Positions 56,042 through 64,000 of a stretch of 64,000 bases of DNA are shown piece after piece. Both the position numbers and the translations under genes were made by a program. Below the pieces are notes generated by a model. The model worked only from the letters and a program-made list of their open reading frames with translations, did no database searches and was not told where the DNA came from. Origin of the DNA: Vallitalea sp. (lineage in GTDB: Bacteria; Bacillota; Clostridia; Lachnospirales; Vallitaleaceae); assembly GCA_025210515.1 (NCBI GenBank), contig JAOARM010000019.1, positions 1 through 64,000 of the forward strand, given 5' to 3'. Numbering within the stretch: the stretch's first letter is position 1; the number at the start of each line of letters is the position of its first letter.

Positions 56042-56488
56042 ATTGCAATTTTTTCTTAAATTCTCTTTTATAAGTTTCATATTTATATGATCCATTGATG
56101 CTTCTTTATAAATATCTCCATATTCTTTGAAACCTATTTTATTATAAAACTTAACAGCTGGTAATTGAGAATGTACGCTTATCTCTTGTGCACCTATATC
56201 AAAAGCTTTTTGTATTAACATTCTTACAATCAAATCACCATAATAATTACCTCTTTTATGTTCTAAAACGCCAATTCTCCCGATTAAATATTCATCACTA
56301 CTATTAATCAATCTTCCGCAACCAACTGGTTTACTATCTTCATAAACTACTACATGTATTGCATGTTCATCTAAATCATCAAAAACAAGATTTTTATCAA
56401 TATTTTGTCCTTTTACAAAGACCTCTTCTCTAACATAAAATGCATCTTTACAATCACTATTACCATCTATATATATTGCCGTAATCAT
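56033..56488 (-). CDS. GNAT-family N-acetyltransferase
   Basis: 151 aa, ATG after AGTGGGTG. The GNAT fold is shown by FYVREEVFVKGQNIDKNLVFDD (typical of ElaA/YjcF-like members), AIHVVVYEDSKPVGCGRLI, the acetyl-CoA loop IGRIGVLEHKRGNYYGDLIVR and the C-terminal SQLPAVKFYNKIGFKEYGDIYKEASMDHINM. It transfers an acetyl group to an unknown amine. It is 30 bases after noc and may be co-transcribed with it. Confidence 0.88.
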   Translation of the reverse strand: MITAIYIDGNSDCKDAFYVREEVFVKGQNIDKNLVFDDLDEHAIHVVVYEDSKPVGCGRLINSSDEYLIGRIGVLEHKRGNYYGDLIVRMLIQKAFDIGAQEISVHSQLPAVKFYNKIGFKEYGDIYKEASMDHINMKLIKENLRKNCNKK

Positions 56489-56518
56489 ATAAATACACCC
56501 ACTTTCACAAAAGAAATT

Positions 56519-57319
56519 CTATCCCATAGGTATCACAATACTTATTTCATAAGAATCATCTACTTCTTTTACTTTATAATCTACTTCTATACCTGAACTT
56601 TCCATCATATCTACAGCTTGCTTAATTGTATTAGTAAAGATTCTTATATCTTTCAAATATCTCTTGATTACTGGTTTATCTTTTTTATTTTCTTGTTCAA
56701 ATATCCTATTTAATGTTCTATCTATTAATTCTTCCGTTTTCTTCACGTTCAAAGATTGTTCAATTACTTTATTAAGTATACTAAGTTGTAATTCTTCACT
56801 AGGTAATTTAAGTAAGGCTCTTGCATGACGTTCAGATAAATTATTATCAAGTAATACTTTCTTAACTTCTTTGCTTAATTTTAAAATCCTTAATTTATTA
56901 GCAATAGTTGACTGACTTTTACCTACTTGTTTAGCTACTTCTTCTTGAGTCAGATCATAATCATTAATTAAATTATAATATCCTTCAGCTTCTTCTATAT
57001 AATTAAGATTTTCTCTTTGGAGATTCTCAATTAATGCAATAACCGCACTATCTTTATCATTTACTTCAATGATTATGGCAGGAATTTCTGTAAGACCTGC
57101 TAACTTAGTTGCTCTTAATCTTCTTTCTCCAGCTATAAGTTCATAGTATTCTTCATTAATTCTTCTTACACTAATAGGCTGCATAATACCAAATTCTTTA
57201 ATAGAATTAGCTAATTCATCTAACATCAATTTATCAAATACTTTTCTTGGTTGATACGGATTAGGTCTAATATTATTAACAGAGATAAAAGTCACATTAT
57301 ACTTATTAATCATGCTCAA
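56519..57319 (-). CDS. noc: Nucleoid occlusion protein Noc (ParB family)
   Basis: 266 aa. I take the TTG at 57319, eight bases after GAGG, as start; the ATG at 57313 is the alternative. ParB-like layout: VNNIRPNPYQPRKVFDKLML, FGIMQPISV, AGERRLRATKLAG, ENLQRENLNYIEEA, helix-turn-helix QEEVAKQVGKSQSTIANKLRIL and RHARALLKLP. It is a second ParB paralogue in the rsmG-noc-(parA) position where Firmicutes carry noc, so Noc rather than Spo0J. By family it binds CTP and the membrane and blocks division over the nucleoid. A Noc-site-like palindrome lies upstream at 57694. Confidence 0.9.
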   Translation of the reverse strand: MSMINKYNVTFISVNNIRPNPYQPRKVFDKLMLDELANSIKEFGIMQPISVRRINEEYYELIAGERRLRATKLAGLTEIPAIIIEVNDKDSAVIALIENLQRENLNYIEEAEGYYNLINDYDLTQEEVAKQVGKSQSTIANKLRILKLSKEVKKVLLDNNLSERHARALLKLPSEELQLSILNKVIEQSLNVKKTEELIDRTLNRIFEQENKKDKPVIKRYLKDIRIFTNTIKQAVDMMESSGIEVDYKVKEVDDSYEISIVIPMG

Positions 57320-57712
57320 AACCAATTCCTCTTTTCTTTTGTTATTTTAATATATCATATAGGCGTACTTCCAAAAATCACTATAAAGCCAGTACACCTT
57401 TTACATCATAATCAAGGAATGCATTATTATATAAAACTTTAATAGTAATTACTTTATTAAATACTTGCTAGTATTTATAATAAAAGTTGAATTACTTATT
57501 ATTATATCAAATATTAGTGTAAAATCAAATAATATAAGCTTATTTTATAGGTAAATATTCAAGTTTATTACCGTAACTTATGTTAAATTGTTTAAGCTTT
57601 ACATACTTATATAATTTAACTTTTCATATAACTACTCATCTAATTAATTATTATAATAAGTAAAATCTACTATCTTACACATTATACATTAATATTTCCT
57701 AGGAAATATTAA
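57320..57712. other. rsmG-noc intergenic region
   Basis: 393 AT-rich bases. The clear elements are the 26-bp palindrome at 57688-57713, listed separately, and a TATAAT (minus strand, 57426-57431) that could be a noc promoter -10. I see no ORF with a ribosome site. Confidence 0.4.
57694..57707. promoter_or_regulatory. Candidate Noc-binding site
   Basis: ATTTCCTAGGAAAT is a perfect 14-bp palindrome that differs from the Bacillus Noc-binding sequence ATTTCCCGGGAAAT only in the two central bases. It is extended to a 26-bp perfect palindrome (57688-57713), overlapping the rsmG stop codon by one base and lying 370 bp upstream of noc. It could also act as a hairpin after rsmG, though no T-run follows. 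Confidence 0.55.
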
Positions 57713-58432
57713 TTACTTCAATGGACTCTTCCTAGGTTTACCTGCTTTTCTAGGATATTTACTTGGAGTATCTTGATGTTTTTTTATAACAATAAAAGCT
57801 CTATTAATCTCTGAGAAAGGAATATCAACAAAATGTGCTCCTTCTAACTTACCGCCTAATGTATTAATAGCATTATTTGAGTCTTCTACTTCCTGTTGTG
57901 ATTTTATGGCTTTGTAAGAAATAAAACTACCATTTATTTTAACAAAAGGAATACAATATTCGCTTAATACAGATAAATCAGCAACTGCTCTAGATACACA
58001 CAAATCAAACTTTTCTCTATATTCCTCATTGTTTCCTAAATCTTCAGCTCTAGAATGAATACAATTAACTTTTTCAAGATCCAATTCATCAATTACATGT
58101 AAAAGAAAATTAATTCTCTTATTCAAAGAATCTACTAATGTAACTTCCAACTCAGGATAAACTATTTTAAGTGGTATACCTGGAAAACCAGCACCAGTCC
58201 CCAAATCAATTAAACTACTACTTTTATTCACATCTATAACCTTATTAATAGCTATACTGTCTAGAAAATGCTTTATTATAACTTCCTTCTCCTCAGTAAT
58301 AGATGTAAGATTTAACTTATTATTCCATTCTATAAGTAATTCATAATATTTTTCAAATTGATTAATCTGATTATCACTTAAATTAAAACCTAATTTTTCT
58401 GCACCATCTATTAATATTTGTTTATTCTTCAA
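57713..58432 (-). CDS. rsmG: 16S rRNA (guanine-N7) methyltransferase RsmG (GidB)
   Basis: 239 aa from the TTG at 58432, five bases after AGGTGA; the frame is open to a GTG at 58441. Class I methyltransferase: NLTSITEEKEVIIKHFLDS, SAM motif LIDLGTGAGFPGIPLKI, VTLVDSLNKRINFL, and CVSRAVADLSVLSEYC. It methylates G527 (E. coli numbering) of 16S rRNA. A basic tail (KYPRKAGKPRKSPLK) is typical of clostridial members. It lies downstream of mnmG in the origin-proximal cluster. Confidence 0.95.
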   Translation of the reverse strand: MKNKQILIDGAEKLGFNLSDNQINQFEKYYELLIEWNNKLNLTSITEEKEVIIKHFLDSIAINKVIDVNKSSSLIDLGTGAGFPGIPLKIVYPELEVTLVDSLNKRINFLLHVIDELDLEKVNCIHSRAEDLGNNEEYREKFDLCVSRAVADLSVLSEYCIPFVKINGSFISYKAIKSQQEVEDSNNAINTLGGKLEGAHFVDIPFSEINRAFIVIKKHQDTPSKYPRKAGKPRKSPLK

Positions 58433-58511
58433 TACTATCACCTATATCCTATGATATTTAATACACAATAGTAATTATATTATGCTCAATATGTACTTAC
58501 ATATTTGTGTA

Positions 58512-60395
58512 TTATTTTCTTCTTCTTAATTGCTCTAGATATACTAATAAAACAGAAATATCAGCTGGTGATACCCCAGATATTCTAGAAGCCTGTCCAA
58601 TAGATCTTGGCTTAATGCTATCAAGCTTTTGCATTGCTTCTATTCTAAGTCCTTTTATATCTTTGTAGTTTAAATCACTAGATAAATATTTTTTCTCCAT
58701 TTTTTTAAATTGAGCCACTTGTTTTAGTTGTCTACCAATATAACCTTCATATTTTAAAGAAATATTAACTTGTTCAACAACTGAATCATCTAATGATATT
58801 CTGTTATCATCTATCTCCTCTAACATATCATAATTAAGCTCAGGTCTTCTTAGCAAATCTGATAAAGTGCTCCCAGATCTTAATATAGAACTATTATGTT
58901 TTTCAAGAAATGAATTTACTTTTTTAGTAGCTCCTACTGTAGTTTTTCTTAATCTCTTAACTTCTTCATCTATTTGCTCTTTTTTATCTAATATTTTATT
59001 ATATCTTTCGTCAGAAATTAATCCAACTTTATTACCTATTGATGATAATCTAAGATCTGCATTATCCTGTCTAAGCAATAAGCGATATTCTGCTCTAGAA
59101 GTCATCATTCTATAGGGCTCTCTAGTTCCCTTAGTAACCAAATCATCAATTAATACACCAATATAAGCATCTGATCTATCAAGTACTATCTGCTCTTTTG
59201 AAAGTATTTTCATACTTGCATTAATACCTGCTATAAGACCTTGTGCAGCCGCCTCTTCATATCCAGAACTACCATTAAATTGTCCTGCACTAAATAACCC
59301 AGAAATATTCTTAAATTCAAGTGTAGAATTTAATTGCAATGGATTAATACAATCATATTCTATAGCGTATCCTGTTCTCATTATATTACAATTCTCAAGC
59401 CCTGGTAAAGTTCTTAACATATCTCTTTGAACATCTTCTGGAAGAGAACTTGACATACCTTGTACATACATTTCATTAGTTTCTTCTCCCTCAGGTTCCA
59501 GAAATACTTGATGTCTTTCTTTATCTTTGAATCTTACAACTTTATCTTCAATAGAAGGACAATATCTTGGACCTGTACCTTCAATGACGCCACTATATAA
59601 TGGAGATCTATTAAGATTATCATTAATAATATTATGAGTATCTGCATTAGTATAAGTTAACCAACAAGATATTTGATCTCTTTTTATATCTTGCTCTTTA
59701 TTAAGAAAAGAAAACGGCACAATTTTGTCATCTCCTCTTTGCTCTTCCATTTTAGAAAAATCAACTGTATTTTTATCAATACGTGCAGGTGTACCAGTTT
59801 TAAATCTATATATTTCTATTCCAAGGTTTTTTAATGAATCAGTAAGATGATTTGCAGCAAGAAGCCCATTAGGACCACTATTAATACTTACATCTCCATA
59901 AATACAACGAGCTTTTAAGTAAGTTCCACTTGCAATAATAACTGCTTTACTTTCATAAATAGCACCTGAAATAGTTTTAACACCTTTAATTATATTATTT
60001 TCACTTATAATCTCTGTAACTTCTGATTGCTTAATTGTTAAATTAGGGGTATTTTCTAATACTATTTTCATAGTTTTTGAATAAGTGAATTTATCAGCTT
60101 GGGCTCTTAGTGAATGAACCGCAGGCCCTTTACCCATATTAAGCATTCTAGATTGCAAATATGTTTTATCAATATTTTTTCCCATCTCTCCACCAAGAGC
60201 ATCTATTTCACGAACAAGATGACCTTTTGAAGTTCCACCGATACTAGGATTACAAGGCATCATAGCAATACTATCTAAACTAACTGAGAAAATAACTGTT
60301 TTCATACCTAATCTAGCAGCAGCAAGAGCAGCTTCACATCCTGCATGTCCTGCACCAATAATGGCTATATCGTATTTATCTTCTACATAACTCAT
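58512..60395 (-). CDS. mnmG: tRNA uridine-5-carboxymethylaminomethyl(34) synthesis enzyme MnmG (GidA)
   Basis: 627 aa, ATG with AAGGAG. The N-terminal FAD motif is [48 protein letters not shown] and [15 protein letters not shown] are MnmG signatures carrying conserved cysteines, with [22 protein letters not shown] and [18 protein letters not shown] toward the C-terminus. With MnmE it modifies U34 of certain tRNAs using methylene-THF. It follows mnmE by 37 bp. Confidence 0.97.
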   Translation of the reverse strand: MSYVEDKYDIAIIGAGHAGCEAALAAARLGMKTVIFSVSLDSIAMMPCNPSIGGTSKGHLVREIDALGGEMGKNIDKTYLQSRMLNMGKGPAVHSLRAQADKFTYSKTMKIVLENTPNLTIKQSEVTEIISENNIIKGVKTISGAIYESKAVIIASGTYLKARCIYGDVSINSGPNGLLAANHLTDSLKNLGIEIYRFKTGTPARIDKNTVDFSKMEEQRGDDKIVPFSFLNKEQDIKRDQISCWLTYTNADTHNIINDNLNRSPLYSGVIEGTGPRYCPSIEDKVVRFKDKERHQVFLEPEGEETNEMYVQGMSSSLPEDVQRDMLRTLPGLENCNIMRTGYAIEYDCINPLQLNSTLEFKNISGLFSAGQFNGSSGYEEAAAQGLIAGINASMKILSKEQIVLDRSDAYIGVLIDDLVTKGTREPYRMMTSRAEYRLLLRQDNADLRLSSIGNKVGLISDERYNKILDKKEQIDEEVKRLRKTTVGATKKVNSFLEKHNSSILRSGSTLSDLLRRPELNYDMLEEIDDNRISLDDSVVEQVNISLKYEGYIGRQLKQVAQFKKMEKKYLSSDLNYKDIKGLRIEAMQKLDSIKPRSIGQASRISGVSPADISVLLVYLEQLRRRK

Positions 60396-60432
60396 TTTCT
60401 ATTAACTCCTTCTATAGAATATATAATCATGA

Positions 60433-61815
60433 TTATTTTCCTAAACAAAACTGACTAAATATTTGATTAATCAAATCATCTCCCACACTATCACCTGTAA
60501 TTTCCCCTAAATAATCATAAGTATTTTTAAGGTCAATAGACCAACAATCTTCTGGCATACCTATATTGATAGATTCTTTCACAGCTATAATACTATCAAT
60601 TGCATTTTCCAAAGAAACTTTATGCCTTACATTAGTAATATAAACATTATCATTAAAATTAATATTACCTAACAAAAACATATCTTTTATAACTTTCTCA
60701 ATATCTTTTAATCCACTGTTATTCTTAATTGATGTAGGGATTACTTTAATATCACTTATATAATAATTAATTCGTTCTTCTGTCGTTATTATATCTAAGT
60801 CCATTTTATTTAATAATATTATAGATTTTTTATTTTCTATTAGCTTAAATATATAAATATCTTCATCTGTTATTTTGCTAGAAGCATCTAACATCATAAT
60901 AACTAAGTCAGCTTGTTCCACTAATTCTTTTGATTTATTAACTCCAATTTTCTCTACAACGTCTTCTGTCTCTCTTATACCAGCTGTATCAATAATTCTA
61001 AGCGGAATACCTTTTATATTCATATATTCCTCTAATACATCTCGAGTAGTTCCCGCAACATCTGTTACAATAGCTCTTTCTTCATTCAATAAGGCATTCA
61101 TGAGAGAAGATTTTCCTACATTTGGTTTTCCAACAATAACAGTCTTAATTCCTTCTCTAATTATTTTCCCATCATCTGCTGATTTTAATAACGCCTCTAC
61201 CATATTCTGAATATCTTCTAGATTATTTAAAACAGTGTCATTAGTCAACTCTTCAACATCATACTCTGGATAATCGATAGATGCTTCTATATGAGCAATT
61301 AATTCTAATACTTTATTTCTAACTTCTTCTATTTCTCTATAAATAACTCCGTTTAACTGATTAACGGAACTTTCTAAGTGTAAATTTGTTTTGGCATTAA
61401 TTATATCAATAACTGCTTCTGCACCTGATAAATCAATACGCCCATTTAAAAAAGCTCTTTTAGTAAATTCTCCTGGTTCAGCTATTCTTGCTCCATTTAA
61501 TAATATTAATTGAAGAATTTTTTGCATGACTATAACTCCACCATGACAATTAATCTCAACAATATTTTCTTTTGTATAAGTATTAGGCTCTTTCATAATG
61601 GATACAAGAACTTCATCAACTACCTCTTTTGTATCTGGATTAATAATATTTCCGTAATGCAATGTGTGAGACTTTTGATCAACTAATTTTTTATTTTTTT
61701 TCGAAACAAAAAGTTTATCTGCTATTATAATGGCATCTTCTCCACTAATTCTTACTATACCTATCCCAGATGCAGATAAAGAAGTAGATATTGCCGCTAT
61801 AGTATTGTTTAACAT
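60433..61815 (-). CDS. mnmE: tRNA modification GTPase MnmE (TrmE)
   Basis: 460 aa, ATG with AAAGGAG. An N-terminal folate-binding domain (TIAAISTSLSASGIGIVRISG, GEFTKRAFLNGRIDLSGAEAVIDII) and a helical domain are interrupted by the G domain: P-loop VGKPNVGKSSLMNALL, switch I GTTRDVLEEY, DTAGIRE, and NKMD. The invariant C-terminal ending FCLGK holds the essential cysteine. It is the partner of MnmG. It has 237 bases of upstream sequence including a terminator, so it likely has its own promoter. Confidence 0.97.
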   Translation of the reverse strand: MLNNTIAAISTSLSASGIGIVRISGEDAIIIADKLFVSKKNKKLVDQKSHTLHYGNIINPDTKEVVDEVLVSIMKEPNTYTKENIVEINCHGGVIVMQKILQLILLNGARIAEPGEFTKRAFLNGRIDLSGAEAVIDIINAKTNLHLESSVNQLNGVIYREIEEVRNKVLELIAHIEASIDYPEYDVEELTNDTVLNNLEDIQNMVEALLKSADDGKIIREGIKTVIVGKPNVGKSSLMNALLNEERAIVTDVAGTTRDVLEEYMNIKGIPLRIIDTAGIRETEDVVEKIGVNKSKELVEQADLVIMMLDASSKITDEDIYIFKLIENKKSIILLNKMDLDIITTEERINYYISDIKVIPTSIKNNSGLKDIEKVIKDMFLLGNINFNDNVYITNVRHKVSLENAIDSIIAVKESINIGMPEDCWSIDLKNTYDYLGEITGDSVGDDLINQIFSQFCLGK

Positions 61816-61999
61816 AATAAAACTCCTTTTTCATATGATTATGATATTAATGATTACCCATATACAATGTTATTGAAAACTTTCCTACTAATAATGAACT
61901 AGTGTTATATTTTGCCCTATATTATTCTACTCTAGGCTAGTAAAAATTTTCATTATACTTTATACATGATTACATTATAATTTCCAATAAGATAAGAAA

Positions 62000-62021
62000 A
62001 CCCAAGCTTATAAGCATGGGT
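62000..62021. terminator. Terminator between jag and mnmE
   Basis: ACCCA-A-GCTTATAAGC-A-TGGGT is a near-perfect hairpin. On the minus strand it is followed by TTTTCTTAT and on the plus strand by CTTTTTC. It is located just after the jag stop. Confidence 0.8.
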
Positions 62022-62052
62022 CTTTTTCAATATGGAGATTAAACCCCATTTA

Positions 62053-62682
62053 TTACTTTTTAAAATTATTAGGAGTAATAACAACTTTTCTGTAAGGTTC
62101 TTCTCCCTCGCTATGTGTTTCCACATACTTATCATTCTGCAAAGTTGAATGAATTATTCTTCTTTCGTAAGGATTCATAGGTTCTAAACTGAATTTTCTA
62201 TGTGTCTTTCTAACCTTATATGCTAAATTTTTAGCTAAATTTTCTAGAGTCTCTTTTCTTCGTTCACGATAGTTTTCTGTATCAAGCTTAACTCTTACGT
62301 ATTTATCAGATTCTTTATTAACAACCAAACTTACTAAGTATTGTAAGGAATCCAGTGTTTGTCCTCTTTTACCAATTAAAACACCCATACTTGAACCACT
62401 TAGTTCAATATCCATATTTTGATCTTTAATATTAATTTCAATATTAACTTTTAAATCCATTACTTTAAATATATCTTCTAAAAATTTAGTTGCTACATCT
62501 GTTAAGTTAATTTTTTTTGTAACTTTAACTTTAGCCATCTTAGAACTAAAAAGTCCAAGTAGCCCAGTTGCTCCTTTATTAATTACTTCTATCTCTACTT
62601 TATCACTAGTTGTCCCTAATTCAATTAAAGCCTCGGTAATAGCATCATCGACAGTTTTTGCTGTCTTTTCAACAAAATCCAT
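62053..62682 (-). CDS. jag: RNA-binding protein Jag/KhpB (SpoIIIJ-associated)
   Basis: 209 aa from the ATG at 62682, after AAGGAGGGAAG; a longer frame opens at 62721. The Jag-N domain (VEKTAKTVDDAITEALIELG, GATGLLGLFSSKMAKVKV) is followed by a KH domain (SGSSMGVLIGKRGQTLDSLQYLVSLVVN) and an R3H domain (RKTHRKFSLEPMNPYERRIIHSTLQ with the R-x3-H motif). It binds RNA and is linked to cell elongation and division control in other Firmicutes. It lies 115 bp after yidC, in the conserved order. Confidence 0.95.
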   Translation of the reverse strand: MDFVEKTAKTVDDAITEALIELGTTSDKVEIEVINKGATGLLGLFSSKMAKVKVTKKINLTDVATKFLEDIFKVMDLKVNIEINIKDQNMDIELSGSSMGVLIGKRGQTLDSLQYLVSLVVNKESDKYVRVKLDTENYRERRKETLENLAKNLAYKVRKTHRKFSLEPMNPYERRIIHSTLQNDKYVETHSEGEEPYRKVVITPNNFKK

Positions 62683-62797
62683 TTTAGAACTTCCCTCCTT
62701 GTAATTTAATATATACAACATATAACAATTACAATATAATACCCTAAATAGTTGTATATATATAATAAGAACTTCCCTTTATCTAAAAACCTATATA

Positions 62798-63775
62798 CTA
62801 TTTAGCGTCTTTTTTTAAATGTTTATTAATCACGATTTGCTGTACTAATTGGAATGTACTACTTGTTAACCAATAAAGTCCTAAACCAGCAGGCATAGTA
62901 ATTACAAAAAATACAGTAATTAGTGGCATAGTGTACATCATTGTTTTATTAGTAGCTGCTTGTTTTTCATCCATGTTTTTACTATTAGCACTCATTGTTG
63001 TCTTAGAAACTAGAAATTGAACAATAACATTAAGTACTGGTATCAATATTGCTATTGACATTAAATTAGGCTTATCTGCTAAATTGATTCCTAAGAAATA
63101 ATTAACTTCTGTTATTTTATCAATTACTGGAGTTATCTTCTCTCCAACTGAAACAAAATGTTCTTTAAAAGTATTCCATTCAGATGTAGATAACTTACCT
63201 AATAAGTCTACGATTTTATTATCTATTGTAGGATCAAAATTATTAACTTTTGGTGTTTTAGCAACATTATTCATGCCATCTAAAATATTCTCAAATCCTG
63301 GAACCGTTTTGATACTAGCAATTATTGATATATACAATGCTTTTATACTCTCGATATATGCTGGAATATTTCTAAGTACAGCGAATAATGACATAATGAT
63401 AGGAAATTGAATTAACAGAGGTAAACATCCTCCAAAAGGACTTACGTTGTGTTGTTGATATAATTGACTCATTTCCATTCTCATTTTATTTTGAGATTCT
63501 GCATCTTTTTTATTTTTATATTTATCTTGAATTTTCTTTAATTGCGGTTGAATTTTTTGCATACCTATCATAGATTTTTGTTGTTTAATAGCTAATGGTA
63601 ACATCAATAATCTAATGATAATAGTAAATAAAATGATACTATATCCAAGTGACCCCATACCAATAGAGCTAAACAAATCATATATAGTATTCATGATTAC
63701 ACCAAACGCTTTAGCTATAGGCCCCGTTAGAAATGAAGTACTCTGTGTTAAAATAACAATATTAGAAAATAACAT
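62798..63775 (-). CDS. yidC: Membrane protein insertase YidC/SpoIIIJ/Oxa1 family
   Basis: 325 aa, ATG with AGGAGGAA. The usual Firmicute signature runs IGMGSLGYSIILFTIIIRLLMLPLAIKQQKSMIGMQKIQPQLKKIQDKY, a cytoplasmic charged hairpin, then CLPLLIQFPIIMSLFAVLRNIP, an extracellular insertion of about 80 residues, LMSIAILIPVLNVIVQFLVS, and MPLITVFFVITMPAGLGLYWLTSSTFQLVQQ. The groove arginine is present in TIIIRLLMLP. There is no lipobox cysteine at the N-terminus, unlike Bacillus SpoIIIJ. It inserts membrane proteins with or without Sec. Confidence 0.96.
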   Translation of the reverse strand: MLFSNIVILTQSTSFLTGPIAKAFGVIMNTIYDLFSSIGMGSLGYSIILFTIIIRLLMLPLAIKQQKSMIGMQKIQPQLKKIQDKYKNKKDAESQNKMRMEMSQLYQQHNVSPFGGCLPLLIQFPIIMSLFAVLRNIPAYIESIKALYISIIASIKTVPGFENILDGMNNVAKTPKVNNFDPTIDNKIVDLLGKLSTSEWNTFKEHFVSVGEKITPVIDKITEVNYFLGINLADKPNLMSIAILIPVLNVIVQFLVSKTTMSANSKNMDEKQAATNKTMMYTMPLITVFFVITMPAGLGLYWLTSSTFQLVQQIVINKHLKKDAK

Positions 63776-63798
63776 TAAATTAATTCCTCCTATATTAT

Positions 63799-64000
63799 TT
63801 AAGGTACTGGGTCATATCCACCTTTGTGAAATGGATGACACCTTAATATTCTTTTAATACTTAACCATGACCCCTTTAAAAAACCATGTTTAATTATGGC
63901 TTCATATGCATACATAGAACATGTAGGAGTATATATACAACAAGGTTTTTTTAGAGGTGAAATATACTTTCTATAAAAAATAATTAATTTTAAAGAAATA
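63799..64000 (-). CDS. yidD: Membrane protein insertion efficiency factor YidD (5' end off the window)
   Basis: The reading frame ends at a TAA (63799-63801) and is open to the window edge, so the first residues are missing. The visible part has [57 protein letters not shown]: the conserved cysteines, PTCS, RCHP and GGxDPVP of YidD. It is 23 bases upstream of yidC. Next genes expected off the window are rnpA, rpmH and dnaA. Confidence 0.95.
   Translation of the reverse strand, partial: ISLKLIIFYRKYISPLKKPCCIYTPTCSMYAYEAIIKHGFLKGSWLSIKRILRCHPFHKGGYDPVP

Noticed and set aside
56519..57319. Second ParB gene as sign of an integrated plasmid
   Set aside because: Its position directly after rsmG in the yidC-jag-mnmE-mnmG-rsmG order is the standard place for chromosomal noc, so no plasmid origin is needed.
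61953..62135. 60-codon minus ORF over the jag end
   Set aside because: It overlaps the jag coding end and the terminator hairpin in another frame, with no ribosome site and no recognisable motif.

Overview
The window is strongly AT-rich, densely coded and bacterial. The H-type small acid-soluble spore protein, the HydABC-type [FeFe]-hydrogenase, the parAB/noc partition genes, DegS/DegU and the methyl-accepting chemotaxis protein point to a motile, spore-forming, anaerobic Clostridia-class Firmicute. A Vallitalea-like or other Lachnospirales relative is my guess and is not provable here. The right end (yidD-yidC-jag-mnmE-mnmG-rsmG-noc, then parA-parB with parS) is the classic gene order next to the replication origin. 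oriC (rnpA, rpmH, dnaA) should lie just beyond position 64000. Most genes in the right third are on the minus strand, transcribed away from the origin. I see no rRNA, CRISPR array, insertion sequence or prophage.

Region by region. (1) 1-13929, minus: four large secreted proteins in a probable operon. They are an RCC1-propeller/Fn3 protein, an Fn3/jelly-roll protein, a kelch/Fn3 protein and a very large RHS/YD-repeat protein cut by the left edge, which carries internal cohesin-like and dockerin-like segments. (2) 14487-18713, plus: NuoE-like, NuoF-like and catalytic subunits of an [FeFe]-hydrogenase. (3) 18793-29580, minus: a small lipoprotein, then a five-gene CotH / unknown / VTC polyphosphate polymerase / DUF4956 / CotH operon, preceded by an OmpR-type two-component system. 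This is the best candidate here for a poorly described system. (4) 29862-34453, plus: a partner-switching module (PAS-SpoIIE phosphatase, RsbW-like ATPase, STAS antagonist) with a chemoreceptor inside it, then sspH and a tRNA-Arg. (5) 35176-38397: SWIM-SNF2 helicase. (6) 38466-41714: cobalamin riboswitch and a BtuFCD-like ABC importer. (7) 41888-48578: metY, regulators, HD-GYP, HAD phosphatase, small conserved proteins and a candidate sRNA. (8) 48746-64000: partition, tRNA modification, degSU, argS and membrane insertion genes.

How the parts fit. ParB should load at two parS sites just upstream of parA. One of these forms the stem of the argS-parA terminator hairpin. A near-match to the Noc-binding palindrome lies at the 3' end of rsmG, upstream of noc. 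The CotH/VTC/DUF4956 set combines protein-kinase-like secreted proteins, an inorganic polyphosphate polymerase and a membrane protein, and may be regulated by the adjacent two-component pair. The surface-protein operon likely builds adhesive or toxin-bearing cell-surface structures.

Many start codons were moved from the longest possible ORF to the one with a proper Shine-Dalgarno sequence; this is stated per gene. Function calls rest on motif and family recognition by eye. No database search was possible.
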